DNA of 64,000 bases from an uncultured Odoribacter sp. (lineage in GTDB: Bacteria > Bacteroidota > Bacteroidia > Bacteroidales > Marinifilaceae): positions 1-64,000 of the forward strand of contig CAJUQA010000018.1 of NCBI GenBank assembly GCA_910588375.1. The letters run 5' to 3'. Position numbers and translations under genes: made by a program. Below the pieces are notes generated by a model. The model did no database searches, was not told the origin of the DNA, and saw nothing but the letters and a program-made list of their open reading frames with translations. Positions 9,726 through 19,387 of the stretch are shown here, one piece after another; positions within the stretch are counted from its first letter, which is position 1; each line of letters opens with the position of its first letter.

Positions 9726-9733
9726 CAAATGTA
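9726..9733 (-). promoter_or_regulatory. -7 box for the OmpA/TPR lipoprotein gene
   Basis: The minus strand reads TACATTTG, an exact TAnnTTTG match 52 bases before the start codon. A TTTG lies upstream but at a shorter spacing than the usual 19-20. Confidence 0.45.
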
Positions 9734-9830
9734 CAAAAAAATATCAAAGTACCTATGCTTCCCCCAAATTATTACAAAATAATTGAACGATTCCTATCTT
9801 AGAGGGATTTTTCCCCTTCATTCCGGCCGT

Positions 9831-12467
9831 TTAATTTCCCTCATTTATTTTATGCAAAATCAACCGCTGAGCCGTATCCATAGCCTTTTCCACACCTTCG
9901 GGATTCGCACCGCCCGCTGTGGCGAAGAAAGCCTGTCCACCACCGCCGCCATTCATTTCTTTGGCAGCCTCCCTCACAATCTGTCCGGCATTCAATCCGT
10001 ACTCCTCCACCAAGGCATTGCTAATCATCACCGTCAAATAAGGTTTATTCTCCGACACCCCTCCCAACACGGCTATCACCTTCTCGTACTCCCCTTTCAA
10101 CTGGAAAGCCAAATCTTTCACCTTTGCCTGCGGCAATTCCAGGCATTTGAATATCAGATTGACATCCCGCACCACCGTTCTCTCATTCTTCAATTTTTCT
10201 TTCATGATTTTCAGTCCCTCGGCTTCAAAATGTTCGAGGTCTTTTTTCAAACCCTCATTTTCATGCAACAACGCCGAGATATTTTCCATCACGCCCTTAT
10301 TGGATTTGAACATATTTTCAATCTCTTTCATCAGATTGAAATGTTTGACGATATATTCCTCCGCCTTATCGGCCGTAATAGCCTCAATTCTTCTCACACC
10401 GGCCGAAACGGAACTCTCGCTGAGTATGCGGAAGAAACCGATCTGCCCCGTGGCAGCGACATGGGTACCTCCACACAATTCCACCGACTCGTCATACTTG
10501 ATTACCCGAACCAAATCACCGTATTTTTCGCCGAAGACAGCAATCGCCCCCATCTCCTTCGCCTTGGACATCGGGACAGCCCGACACTCCTCGAGCGCAA
10601 TATTCCGTCTTATCAACCGGTTCACAATGGCAGCCACTTCGGCCAACTCCTCATCCGTCACCTTCTGGAAATGGGAAAAGTCGAAACGCAAATGCTCGTC
10701 ACTCACATACGACCCTTTTTGTTCCACATGCTCACCCAACACCTTCCGCAGGGCATAGTCCAGCAAATGGGTGGCGGAATGGTTATTGGCTATCAACTCG
10801 CGGCGATGCAGGTCCACCTTGGCGACAAACGTCTGTGTTACATCCGCCGGCAATTTTTCGGCCAAATGAATGGTAAGTCCGTTTTCTTTCTTCGTATCAA
10901 CAATCCGTATCTGCTCTCCGCCGCCAATCAACCAGCCGGTATCCCCCACCTGACCGCCTCCCTCGCCATAGAACGGGGTAATATTGAAAACAATATGATA
11001 AAGGGTTTTGCCCTTGGTCACCACCTTCCGGTACCGGGCTATTTTCACTTCCGTTTCCGTATAATCATACCCGATAAACTCCTGCTCGTCATCACCGATC
11101 AGCTCCACCCAATCATCCGTATCCACCGTAGAAGCGGAACGGGAACGTTCCTTCTGGGCTTCCAGTTCAGCCTTGAACTCGCGGCGGTTCACCACCAAGC
11201 CGTGCTCACGCAGAATCAACTCGGTCAAATCCAACGGGAATCCGTAAGTGTCATACAACTCAAAAGCCACATTTCCCGGAATCGTCAAAAACTCTTCGGC
11301 TTTCGTCTTGGCAATAATCCGGTCCAACAATTTGATTCCTTTATCCAACGTCTTGAGGAAAGCATTCTCCTCCTCCTGCATCACCCTTTCAATCAGTTGC
11401 CGCTGTGATTGTAATTCCGGATAATGCTGTCCCATCACTTCTATCAGCACAGGCACCAGACGGTACATAAAAGCCTCTTTCTGATTAAGATAAGTATAAG
11501 CATACCGCACAGCCCTTCTCAAAATACGCCGGATAACGTAACCGGCTTTCACATTGGAAGGCAACTGCCCGTCGGTAATGGAAAACGCGATAGTCCTCAA
11601 ATGGTCGGCAATCACGCGCATAGCGACATCCGATTCGCTTGCCGCACCGTATTGTATACCGCTCAATTCCGCAATTTTATCAATAATGGGTGTAAACACA
11701 TCCGTATCATAGTTGGACGTTTTGCCCTGTACGGCCATACAAAGCCGTTCAAAACCCATTCCCGTATCCACATTCGTATGGGGAAGACTTTCCAACGAAC
11801 CGTCCGCCTTCCGGTTAAACTGCATAAACACGAGATTCCAGATTTCAATCACCAACGGGTTGTCCTTGTTCACCAACTCCCGTCCCAGCTTCAATTCGCG
11901 TTCCGCATCAGGCCTCAAATCGATGTGCAGTTCCGAACAGGGACCGCAAGGACCCATATCACCCATTTCCCAGAAATTATCCTTTTTATTTCCGTATAAA
12001 ATCCGGTCTTCCGGCAAATAATTCTTCCACTCCCGGTAAGCCTCCTCGTCCGCTCCCAGTTTATCGTCCTTGCTTCCTTCAAACACCGTCGCATACAAAC
12101 GGTTCTTATCCAACTTCATGACTTCTGTCAGAAACTCCCACGCATAGGCAATGGCCTCCTTCTTAAAATAATCCCCGAACGACCAGTTTCCCAACATCTC
12201 GAACATCGTATGATGATACGTATCGTGGCCCACTTCCTCCAGGTCGTTATGCTTTCCGGAAACCCTCAGACACTTCTGCGAATCGGCCGCTCGTTTGTAC
12301 TTCGTCGCCACATTTCCCAAAATAATATCCTTAAACTGGTTCATCCCCGCATTGGTAAACATCAATGTCGGATCATCCTTGATTACCATGGGTGCCGACG
12401 GCACGATCGTATGGCCTTTTCCTTTAAAATAATCCAGAAACTGTTGTCTGATTTCAGCCGATTTCAT
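9831..12467 (-). CDS. alaS: Alanyl-tRNA synthetase
   Basis: This class II synthetase charges tRNA-Ala and edits mischarged serine and glycine. Residues 1-460 form the catalytic and tRNA-recognition part (MKSAEIRQQFLDYFKGKGH start; NAGMNQFKDI). The editing domain carries the metal-binding HSATHLLDYAL and CGGTHV motifs. The C-terminal oligomerisation domain ends with the glycine-rich GGGGGQAFFATAGG segment. At 878 residues it is full length. It is transcribed away from the M23 peptidase gene across a 130-base divergent promoter region. Confidence 0.97.
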   Translation of the reverse strand: MKSAEIRQQFLDYFKGKGHTIVPSAPMVIKDDPTLMFTNAGMNQFKDIILGNVATKYKRAADSQKCLRVSGKHNDLEEVGHDTYHHTMFEMLGNWSFGDYFKKEAIAYAWEFLTEVMKLDKNRLYATVFEGSKDDKLGADEEAYREWKNYLPEDRILYGNKKDNFWEMGDMGPCGPCSELHIDLRPDAERELKLGRELVNKDNPLVIEIWNLVFMQFNRKADGSLESLPHTNVDTGMGFERLCMAVQGKTSNYDTDVFTPIIDKIAELSGIQYGAASESDVAMRVIADHLRTIAFSITDGQLPSNVKAGYVIRRILRRAVRYAYTYLNQKEAFMYRLVPVLIEVMGQHYPELQSQRQLIERVMQEEENAFLKTLDKGIKLLDRIIAKTKAEEFLTIPGNVAFELYDTYGFPLDLTELILREHGLVVNRREFKAELEAQKERSRSASTVDTDDWVELIGDDEQEFIGYDYTETEVKIARYRKVVTKGKTLYHIVFNITPFYGEGGGQVGDTGWLIGGGEQIRIVDTKKENGLTIHLAEKLPADVTQTFVAKVDLHRRELIANNHSATHLLDYALRKVLGEHVEQKGSYVSDEHLRFDFSHFQKVTDEELAEVAAIVNRLIRRNIALEECRAVPMSKAKEMGAIAVFGEKYGDLVRVIKYDESVELCGGTHVAATGQIGFFRILSESSVSAGVRRIEAITADKAEEYIVKHFNLMKEIENMFKSNKGVMENISALLHENEGLKKDLEHFEAEGLKIMKEKLKNERTVVRDVNLIFKCLELPQAKVKDLAFQLKGEYEKVIAVLGGVSENKPYLTVMISNALVEEYGLNAGQIVREAAKEMNGGGGGQAFFATAGGANPEGVEKAMDTAQRLILHKINEGN

Positions 12468-12536
12468 CTTCGATATGTTATTGTGTTTAAATTCCTTAAA
12501 AATACCCCACTTTCCGCACCCCTCCCTTTTTATAAG

Positions 12537-12567
12537 ATTGCAAAATTAGATTATTTCTTTAACTTTG
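12537..12567 (+). promoter_or_regulatory. Promoter of the M23 peptidase operon
   Basis: ATTG (12537-12540) and TAACTTTG (12560-12567) are spaced by 19 bases, close to the Bacteroidetes consensus. The likely transcription start lies about 25 bases before the ATG at 12598. On the opposite strand the bases 12541-12548 read TAATTTTG, a possible overlapping -7 box for alaS. Confidence 0.6.
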
Positions 12568-12597
12568 CATCGGAAAACTATAATTTTAATAAAAGAA

Positions 12598-13572
12598 ATG
12601 GCAAAAATAGGATATCGTTTTAATCCGGAGACTTTGTCTTACGATAAAATAGAAACCCCGTTAAGAAAAAGAATCGGACGCTTACTCAGAAAATTCTTCT
12701 CCTCCCTATCCTTGGCCGTTGTCATTTTCTTCATCGTCTCCGCCGTCATCGATTCCCCCAAAGAAAAAGCATTAAGACGGGAAAAACAGGAAATTTTAGC
12801 CCAATACCATTTATTAAATAATGAAGTGAGCCGGCTGGACGCCGTGCTGAAAAACCTGGAAGAGCGGGACGACAACATTTACCGCGTTATTTTTGAAGCG
12901 GAACCGATTGACGAAGCAATCCGCAGGGCAGGCACCGGCGGGGTCAACAAATACGAGAGCCTGAAAAATCTCCAGGATGCGGAACTGATTGTCGGTGTAA
13001 GCAAAAAACTGGACGAACTCTCCAAAGCCCTTTACATACAAAGCAAATCTTACGACGAAATCGAAAAATTAGCCAAAAATAAAGTGGATATGATTGCCTC
13101 CATTCCCGCCATCATTCCGCTTTCCCTGAAAAATCCGCGCAACCGGGTGTCCTCCTCATTCGGAAACCGGATGCATCCGTTTTACAAGACAATTAAATTC
13201 CATGCCGGCATGGACTTTGCCGGAGCCGTCGGGACGCCCATACACGCCACAGGCAACGGGAAAGTCATTGCTGTCAAAATGATTAAAGGCTACGGAAAAA
13301 GCGTCATCATCGACCACGGATTCAGCTATAAAACATTATACGGCCACTTAGACGGCTACAACGTCAAAGAAGGACAAATGGTCAAACGGGGAGATGTCAT
13401 CGCCTACCTGGGAAATACCGGAGGATTCTCCACCGGTCCCCACTTACACTATGAAGTGAGAAAAAACAACGTGCCGATGAACCCGTTGAATTATTATTTC
13501 AACGATCTGGACCCGGACGAATATTACGCCATGATCAATGCAGCCAGCAACACGGGCCAGAGCATGGACTAA
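12598..13572 (+). CDS. M23-family peptidoglycan endopeptidase, membrane-anchored
   Basis: The start at MAKIGYRFNP (12598) is preferred because it lies just past a good promoter. An in-frame ATG at 12565 would sit on top of the -7 box. The 324-residue protein has one membrane segment near residues 35-55, a short coiled coil, and a C-terminal LytM/M23 zinc peptidase domain with HAGMDFAG and HLHYEVR. These are the HxxxD and HxH metal ligands. The family cuts peptide crosslinks in the cell wall, and the active-site residues are intact. It heads a rightward operon that ends at a terminator at 15907. Confidence 0.9.
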   Translation: MAKIGYRFNPETLSYDKIETPLRKRIGRLLRKFFSSLSLAVVIFFIVSAVIDSPKEKALRREKQEILAQYHLLNNEVSRLDAVLKNLEERDDNIYRVIFEAEPIDEAIRRAGTGGVNKYESLKNLQDAELIVGVSKKLDELSKALYIQSKSYDEIEKLAKNKVDMIASIPAIIPLSLKNPRNRVSSSFGNRMHPFYKTIKFHAGMDFAGAVGTPIHATGNGKVIAVKMIKGYGKSVIIDHGFSYKTLYGHLDGYNVKEGQMVKRGDVIAYLGNTGGFSTGPHLHYEVRKNNVPMNPLNYYFNDLDPDEYYAMINAASNTGQSMD

Positions 13573-13589
13573 AATTTTAGACACACCGT

Positions 13590-13934
13590 ATGAAGCCGGA
13601 AAAACAATCTTTGAAAATATATTATTCCATCGGCGAAGTGGCCGATATGTTTCATGTAAACGCTTCCCTGATCCGCTTCTGGGAAAAGGAATTCGACATC
13701 ATCAAGCCCCACAAGAACAAAAAGGGCAACCGCCAGTTTACAAAAGCGGACATCGACAATTTCCACCTGATCTATCATCTGGTCAAAGAAAAAGGGATGA
13801 CCTTGAAAGGTGCCCAACTGAAACTCACGGAACAGAAGAGCGAAACGGAAGCGAATTTTGAAATCATCAAGCGTCTCCAGGCGGTCAAAAACGGATTGCT
13901 CCAAATCAAAGCCGAACTGACCGGCGGGGAATAA
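13590..13934 (+). CDS. MerR-family transcriptional regulator
   Basis: This is a 114-residue MerR-type regulator. The winged helix lies at about residues 12-80, with YYSIGEVADMFHVNASLIRFW and the arginine- and lysine-rich wing KNKKGNRQFT. A short C-terminal helix could form the dimer coiled coil. There is no ligand-binding domain and no metal-binding cysteine, so the signal it senses is unknown. It lies 17 bases after the M23 gene and 8 bases before the Nif3-like gene, and so belongs to the same transcript. Short MerR proteins of this type are common in Bacteroidetes. Confidence 0.88.
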   Translation: MKPEKQSLKIYYSIGEVADMFHVNASLIRFWEKEFDIIKPHKNKKGNRQFTKADIDNFHLIYHLVKEKGMTLKGAQLKLTEQKSETEANFEIIKRLQAVKNGLLQIKAELTGGE

Positions 13935-13942
13935 TTCACAAT

Positions 13943-15034
13943 ATGCAAGTAAAAGACCTGACTTCTCTCATAGAGAGTTATGCACCTTTAAGCCTGCAGG
14001 AAAGTTATGACAACGCCGGCTTAATCTGTGGGAATCCCGACAACGAAGTAACCTCCGTATTGCTCTGTACCGATGTGACGGAAGCCGTCATTGAGGAAGC
14101 CATCGAAGGCAATTTCAATCTGATTATCAGCCACCATCCGCTGAGCATCCAGCCGTTGAAAAACCTTTTGCCCGATAACTGGATAAAACGCTGTCTCATC
14201 CGGGCTGTCAAACACGATCTCAACATCTACGCGGCCCATACCAACATGGATGCCGTATGGAACGGTGTCAGCGGGAAAATGGCCGACAAACTGGAACTCA
14301 CGGGAAGGGAAATCCTGAAAAAGGAAGGAAAATTGTACAGCCTTACCTTCTACACACCTGTACGGGAAGCTGAAAAAGTAAGACAGGCCGTACTGGACAG
14401 CGGAGCCGGACACATCGGCAATTACAGCCACTGTTCCTTCAACACCGCCGGAACCGGAACATTCCTTCCCGGAGAAAACACCCGGCCTTTTTGCGGAGAA
14501 CCCGGCCTCTTGCATCAGGAAGAAGAAATCAAGACGGAAATCACCGTACCTGACTACCTGCTTGCCGCCACCGTAAAACGTTTAAAAGAAGTACATCCTT
14601 ACGAAGAACCGGTCTGGAACACAGTCTGCATAGACAACACCAACCCGGTCACCGGCTTCGGCATCATCGGAGAACTGGAAGAAGCGGTCGACACCCGTGA
14701 ATTTTTGGAAAGGATAAAAACCATCTTCCATTGCGGAGTGATCCGTCACACAGCACTCTGCAAACCCCAGGTCAAGCGGATCGCCGTTTGCGGAGGTTCC
14801 GGAGCCTTTCTCATCCGGCAGGCCCTCCAGGCCGGAGCCGACCTGTACGTTACCGGAGACATCAAATACCACGACTTTTTCAATACGGAAAACCGCCTCA
14901 TTCTGGCAGACATCGGGCATTATGAAAGCGAGCAATATACAAAAGAAATTTTTTATGAGTTAGTTACAAAAAAAATATCTAAATTTGCGGTTCAGTTTTC
15001 GAAGGTAAATACAAATCCGATAAACTATTTATGA
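13943..15034 (+). CDS. Nif3-like dinuclear metal centre protein
   Basis: This protein belongs to the NIF3/DUF34 family (YbgI, YqfO), which forms hexameric rings with two metal ions. Metal ligands are visible in LIISHHPLSI and in AAHTNMDAVWNG near the N-terminal domain, and in YHDFFNTE and DIGHYESE in the C-terminal half. The 363-residue length with an inserted middle domain (about 130-230) matches the longer YqfO-type members. The reaction is not established; links to GTP cyclohydrolase I-like chemistry and metal insertion have been proposed for the family. Its stop lies three bases before the next start. Confidence 0.92.
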   Translation: MQVKDLTSLIESYAPLSLQESYDNAGLICGNPDNEVTSVLLCTDVTEAVIEEAIEGNFNLIISHHPLSIQPLKNLLPDNWIKRCLIRAVKHDLNIYAAHTNMDAVWNGVSGKMADKLELTGREILKKEGKLYSLTFYTPVREAEKVRQAVLDSGAGHIGNYSHCSFNTAGTGTFLPGENTRPFCGEPGLLHQEEEIKTEITVPDYLLAATVKRLKEVHPYEEPVWNTVCIDNTNPVTGFGIIGELEEAVDTREFLERIKTIFHCGVIRHTALCKPQVKRIAVCGGSGAFLIRQALQAGADLYVTGDIKYHDFFNTENRLILADIGHYESEQYTKEIFYELVTKKISKFAVQFSKVNTNPINYL

Positions 15035-15037
15035 TAT

Positions 15038-15880
15038 ATGGCAACCACTAAAAAAGAAAAACAACAGGAACTGTCGGTAGAGGAAAAACTACAGCACCTG
15101 TATGAATTACAGAGAATCGACACGGCAATCGACAAAATCAGGACACTGAGAGGGGAATTACCTTTGGAAGTACAGGATTTGGAGGACGAAATCGCCGGTC
15201 TGGAAACCCGTTTGGAAAATCTGAAAACAGAAATCGGTGAAGCGGACAAAAACATTTCCCAGAAAAAACAGGAAATAACGAAAGCCGAAGAGCTGATAAA
15301 AAAATACAGCGAACAATTGGATAATGTCCGCAACAACCGCGAATATGACGCGCTGAACAAAGAAGTGGAATTCCAGAAACTGGAAATCGAGCTGCAACAG
15401 AAGAGAATCCGCGAAACCCAGAAGAACAAGACGGAAAAAGAAGAAGCTCTGGAAATTGCTTCCCGTCAGTATGAGGAGAAAAAAGCGGACCTGGAAGCCA
15501 AAAAAGCCGAATTGAACGACATCATTGCCGAAACGCACAAAGACGAAGAGGAATTGATGAACAAATCGGAACAACTGTCCAAAAACATCGAAGAACGTCT
15601 GCTCACTGCCTACAAAAGAATCCGCGGCAATGCACGCAACGGCCTGGCCGTCGTGACCGTCGACCGGGATGCCTGCGGAGGTTGTTTCAACAACATCCCT
15701 CCCCAGCGGCAATTAGACATTCGTTCCCGGAAAAAAATCATCGTCTGTGAATACTGCGGTCGCATCCTGATTGACAAATACATTTGCGACTACGACGGCA
15801 GCCAGCAGAAAGCGGACCTCGAATCAGCCATGGAGGCCCAGAAGAAGAAAGGAAGAAGAAGTAAGAAATCAGAAGAATAA
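15038..15880 (+). CDS. Coiled-coil protein with C4 zinc ribbon
   Basis: The 280-residue protein has a long coiled coil at about residues 10-190, rich in Glu, Lys and Gln. A zinc ribbon follows with CGGC near 207-210 and CEYC near 234-237. It fits the Bacteroidetes and actinobacterial family of C4-type zinc-ribbon proteins related to chlamydial CT398. The family may bind nucleic acid or sigma factors, but its role is not settled. It is the last gene of the M23 - MerR - Nif3 operon and has a strong terminator. Confidence 0.85.
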   Translation: MATTKKEKQQELSVEEKLQHLYELQRIDTAIDKIRTLRGELPLEVQDLEDEIAGLETRLENLKTEIGEADKNISQKKQEITKAEELIKKYSEQLDNVRNNREYDALNKEVEFQKLEIELQQKRIRETQKNKTEKEEALEIASRQYEEKKADLEAKKAELNDIIAETHKDEEELMNKSEQLSKNIEERLLTAYKRIRGNARNGLAVVTVDRDACGGCFNNIPPQRQLDIRSRKKIIVCEYCGRILIDKYICDYDGSQQKADLESAMEAQKKKGRRSKKSEE

Positions 15881-15907
15881 AAAAAGGCTGCTCAGGCAGC
15901 TTTTTTT
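15881..15907 (+). terminator. Terminator after the zinc-ribbon gene
   Basis: A GCTGC...GCAGC stem (15887-15891 and 15896-15900) has a 4-base loop and a run of seven T residues. Confidence 0.88.
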
Positions 15908-15962
15908 AATGGGAGACCGGAACTGACTCCGGTTTCTTCGGTTCAATGTTCAAAATACAACT

Positions 15963-18584
15963 ATGATTGCTACGAATTACAATCCGAAAGAGAATGAAGA
16001 AAGATGGTACCAGTACTGGATGGAACACGGTTTTTTCCATTCAGAAGTAGATAAAAGCAGGGAACCCTACTGCATTGTCATCCCTCCCCCCAACGTCACC
16101 GGCGTGCTCCACATGGGACACATGCTCAACAACACCATCCAGGATGCGTTAATCCGCCGGGCACGCCTGCAAGGCAAAAATGCCTGCTGGGTACCGGGAA
16201 CCGACCATGCCTCTATCGCCACGGAAGCAAAAGTCGTAGCCAAATTACAGAGCGAGGGCATCAGCAAAAAAGACCTGACCCGCGAAGAATTTTTAAAACA
16301 CGCCTGGGCCTGGACTGAAAAACACGGGGGAATCATCCTGAAACAGTTACGAAAATTAGGAGCTTCCTGCGACTGGGAACGCACCGGGTTTACCATGGAC
16401 GAACTCCGGAGCGAAAGCGTAATCAAAGTGTTTGTAGACCTTTATAAAAAAGGCCTCATCTACCGGGGTGTGAGAATGGTGAACTGGGACCCCAAGGCTT
16501 TGACCGCCCTGTCGGACGAAGAAGTGATTTACAAGGAAGAGCACAGCAAACTCTATTACCTGCGCTATAAAATCGAGGGAGAAGACGGATATGCCATCGT
16601 GGCCACCACCCGCCCCGAAACCATCATGGGCGATACCGCCATGTGTATCAATCCCAATGACCCGAAAAACCGGCATCTGAAAGGCAAAAAGGTAATCGTA
16701 CCCTTAGTAAACCGCGTGATTCCCGTCATTGAGGACGAATATGTGGACATCGAATTCGGTACGGGCTGCCTGAAAGTCACTCCGGCACACGATGTGAACG
16801 ACTACATGCTGGGAGAAAAATACAACCTGCCGTCCATCGATATCTTCAACGACAACGGCACCATCAGCGAAGCCGCCGGACTGTATGTCGGCATGGACCG
16901 CTTTGACGTAAGGGAACAAATCGAAAAAGACCTCCGGGACGCCGGATTGCTTGAAAAAGTAGAAGCCTATACCAATAAAGTCGGCTGTTCGGAACGTACC
17001 AACGTGCCCATCGAACCGAAACTTTCCATGCAGTGGTTCCTGAAAATGGAACATCTGGCAAAAATTGCCCTGGAACCGGTTATGAAGGATGAAATCCGCT
17101 TTTATCCTTCCAAATTCAAAAATATTTACCGCCACTGGATGGAAAACATCAAAGACTGGTGCATCAGCCGCCAATTGTGGTGGGGACACCGTATCCCCGC
17201 CTGGTTCTTGCCGGAAGGCGGATATGTAGTGGCGGCCACCGAAGCGGAAGCGCTTGAATTGGCCCGTCAGAAAAGCGGAAATCCCCAACTGACTTTGGCG
17301 GATTTACGACAGGACGAAGATTGTCTGGATACTTGGTTCTCCTCCTGGCTGTGGCCCATCTCCCTGTTCGACGGCATCAACCGACCGGACAATGAAGAAA
17401 TCAATTATTACTACCCCACCAGCGATTTGGTGACGGGTCCGGATATTATTTTCTTCTGGGTAGCCCGGATGATTATGGCGGGATATGAATACAAGGGCAA
17501 GATGCCTTTTAAAAATGTCTACTTTACAGGTATCGTAAGGGACAAATTGGGACGCAAGATGTCCAAATCCTTGGGCAATTCCCCCGACCCGCTCGACCTG
17601 ATTGAAAAATACGGCGCGGACGGCGTGCGCGTAGGCATGCTATTATGTGCCCCCGCGGGAGGCGACCTCCTGTTTGACGAAAGCCTACCGGAACAGGGAC
17701 GTAACTTTACGACCAAAATCTGGAATGCCTTTAAATTGGTGAAAGGCTGGCAAGTGGAAGATATTCCCCAACCGCGACACTCCGCCTTGGCGTTGGAATG
17801 GTTTGAAAACCTGCTCAATAAAACGAAGGAAACCATCGACACCCAATTCGGACAATACCGCATTTCCGAAGCCCTGATGACAGTCTACACCACTTTCCGG
17901 GATGAATTTTCCTCGTGGTTGCTGGAAATCATCAAACCCGCCTATGGCCAGCCCGTAGACCAAAAAACATACGACACAACGCTCCGTCTGTTTGAGGAAC
18001 TCATGCAACTGCTCCACCCCTTCCTGCCTTTTATTACGGAGGAAGTATGGCAAAATCTGAAAGAACGCAAGCCGGGCGAAAGCATCATGGTTTCTGTCAT
18101 CGACAGCAATAAGCGCTATGATGAAGGCATGTTAAAAACCTTTGAATATGTCAAAGAAGTGATTGTCGGTATCCGGAACATCCGGAAACAAAACAACATC
18201 GCTTTCAAGGATGCCCTATCCCTGAATGTGAAAAAAAGCGGCCGCTATCCGTCCGATTTTGAAAGCGTGATTCAGAAGATGGGCAATATGGAGACAGTGG
18301 AAACCGTCAACGAGGCCCCGCAAGGAAGCTGGAGCTTCATTGTCGACACGGTGGAATACTTCATCCCTGCCGCAGGCCAGGTAGACGCTACGGAGCTGAA
18401 AACAAAATTAGAGGCAGAGCTCCAATACACCCAAGGCTTCCTTAAATCCGTCATGGCAAAACTCAGCAACGAACGTTTTGTCAATGGTGCACCGGAACAA
18501 GTGGTGGCCAACGAGCGCAAAAAACAAGCCGATGCGGAAGCTAAAATCAAAGCCATCGAAGCCCAATTGGCACAAATAAAATAA
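15963..18584 (+). CDS. valS: Valyl-tRNA synthetase
   Basis: This class I synthetase attaches valine to tRNA-Val and edits threonine. The HIGH-type signature is HMGH at residues 50-53 (NVTGVLHMGHML). The CP1 editing domain occupies about 190-340. The KMSKS loop begins at residue 532 (GRKMSKSLGNSPDPLD). Anticodon-binding and C-terminal coiled-coil domains follow. The 873-residue length is normal. It is transcribed alone between two terminators. Confidence 0.97.
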   Translation: MIATNYNPKENEERWYQYWMEHGFFHSEVDKSREPYCIVIPPPNVTGVLHMGHMLNNTIQDALIRRARLQGKNACWVPGTDHASIATEAKVVAKLQSEGISKKDLTREEFLKHAWAWTEKHGGIILKQLRKLGASCDWERTGFTMDELRSESVIKVFVDLYKKGLIYRGVRMVNWDPKALTALSDEEVIYKEEHSKLYYLRYKIEGEDGYAIVATTRPETIMGDTAMCINPNDPKNRHLKGKKVIVPLVNRVIPVIEDEYVDIEFGTGCLKVTPAHDVNDYMLGEKYNLPSIDIFNDNGTISEAAGLYVGMDRFDVREQIEKDLRDAGLLEKVEAYTNKVGCSERTNVPIEPKLSMQWFLKMEHLAKIALEPVMKDEIRFYPSKFKNIYRHWMENIKDWCISRQLWWGHRIPAWFLPEGGYVVAATEAEALELARQKSGNPQLTLADLRQDEDCLDTWFSSWLWPISLFDGINRPDNEEINYYYPTSDLVTGPDIIFFWVARMIMAGYEYKGKMPFKNVYFTGIVRDKLGRKMSKSLGNSPDPLDLIEKYGADGVRVGMLLCAPAGGDLLFDESLPEQGRNFTTKIWNAFKLVKGWQVEDIPQPRHSALALEWFENLLNKTKETIDTQFGQYRISEALMTVYTTFRDEFSSWLLEIIKPAYGQPVDQKTYDTTLRLFEELMQLLHPFLPFITEEVWQNLKERKPGESIMVSVIDSNKRYDEGMLKTFEYVKEVIVGIRNIRKQNNIAFKDALSLNVKKSGRYPSDFESVIQKMGNMETVETVNEAPQGSWSFIVDTVEYFIPAAGQVDATELKTKLEAELQYTQGFLKSVMAKLSNERFVNGAPEQVVANERKKQADAEAKIKAIEAQLAQIK

Positions 18585-18607
18585 GGTAAAACCAAATTCA
18601 GAAACGT

Positions 18608-18640
18608 ACCCGGCGATCCTCTTTCGCCGGGTCGTTTTTT
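18608..18640 (+). terminator. Terminator after valS
   Basis: A 9-bp perfect stem (18608-18616 and 18624-18632) has a 7-base loop and is followed within two bases by a T run. Confidence 0.9.
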
Positions 18641-18786
18641 TTATCCCATCCCCTATTTTATCCCCTCTATACCCCTTCTTTACAACATCCTCAAAAATAC
18701 GGCAAAAAATTCCTGTATATCAAATTGATTTACAAATACATACGCACAAAACTCCGTCTTTAGTTTCTCTGTACTTCCGCTATATT

Positions 18787-18870
18787 AAATTCGGAGCAAA
18801 TTCGGAGCAAACTCAGAGTATATTCCGGATAAAATCGTCGGTGACCGAATATAATCAGAATATACTCTGA
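18787..18870. repeat. Tandem and nested inverted repeats upstream of susC
   Basis: Two exact 11-base direct repeats (18787-18797 and 18798-18808) are followed by a 13-bp inverted repeat (18813-18825 and 18858-18870). The 32-base spacer holds an 11-base palindrome (18838-18848). This cluster lies about 500 bases upstream of susC in a gene-free 740-base stretch. It may be a regulator-binding site or a structured RNA element. No TAnnTTTG promoter is visible between 18640 and 19295. Confidence 0.6.
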
Positions 18871-19251
18871 ATACAATCAAAAATTACTATAACAATATTT
18901 TAGGGAAACTACAGACAAAGCACAAGCCACCCTATGAATTTCTCATAGAGAGATTTTCTCCCCTCAAAAGGGTACATGTTTGGTAAGCATGTATCATTCT
19001 TAACAGAAGCCACTATTTTTTGTATTTGACTTTAAATAATGTGATACGCTCTCCCGCTTTTAAACCTTATTTTTAGTGTGTTGATAAAAATTAACTATTT
19101 TCTTTGGTTATTTCTCTGTTTCGTTGTATTATTGCAATTGTATTAGAATGATGAATTTTTTGTGCGAAAAAAAGCGTTTCAGGATGTGACATTAAGTCAT
19201 AAATATTTCTCTTCGAGCATTTTATAAAAAACTCAACTTGCTTACCAAGCA

Positions 19252-19268
19252 TATTCTAAAATAGAATA
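19252..19268. repeat. Small palindrome in the susC leader
   Basis: TATTCTA and TAGAATA arms flank three A residues. It lies 27 bases before the small upstream ORF and could be an operator or an mRNA hairpin. Confidence 0.4.
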
Positions 19269-19294
19269 AGAAGTTGAAGAAAAAGAGAAAGGTT

Positions 19295-19387
19295 ATGAAA
19301 ACGTTGGCGGAAAAGTCCGATTCATTCTTAAAAAGGAAATCAGTATTAACCAAAATACATTTCTTAATTTTAAATACTTTATTATGA
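19295..19387 (+). CDS. Short upstream ORF overlapping the susC start
   Basis: A 30-codon frame begins with ATG at 19295, preceded by a good GAGAAAGG ribosome site. It ends with TGA at 19385-19387, overlapping the susC ATG (19384-19386) in an ATGA arrangement. Its product (MKTLAEKSDSFLKRKSVLTK...) is basic, then hydrophobic. It may be a leader peptide that couples translation to susC. The susC ATG itself lacks a clear Shine-Dalgarno site. Whether it is translated is not known. Confidence 0.45.
   Translation: MKTLAEKSDSFLKRKSVLTKIHFLILNTLL

Noticed and set aside
9783..11408. 541-codon open frame on the plus strand
   Set aside because: It is antisense to the well-supported alaS gene and shows no recognisable domain; long antisense frames are common opposite conserved genes.
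18980..19248. 10-bp inverted repeat (18980-18989 and 19239-19248) around about 250 bases upstream of susC, as an invertible promoter
   Set aside because: A 10-bp match in a stretch this long is expected by chance roughly one time in four, and no promoter lies inside. Worth revisiting only if reads show both orientations.
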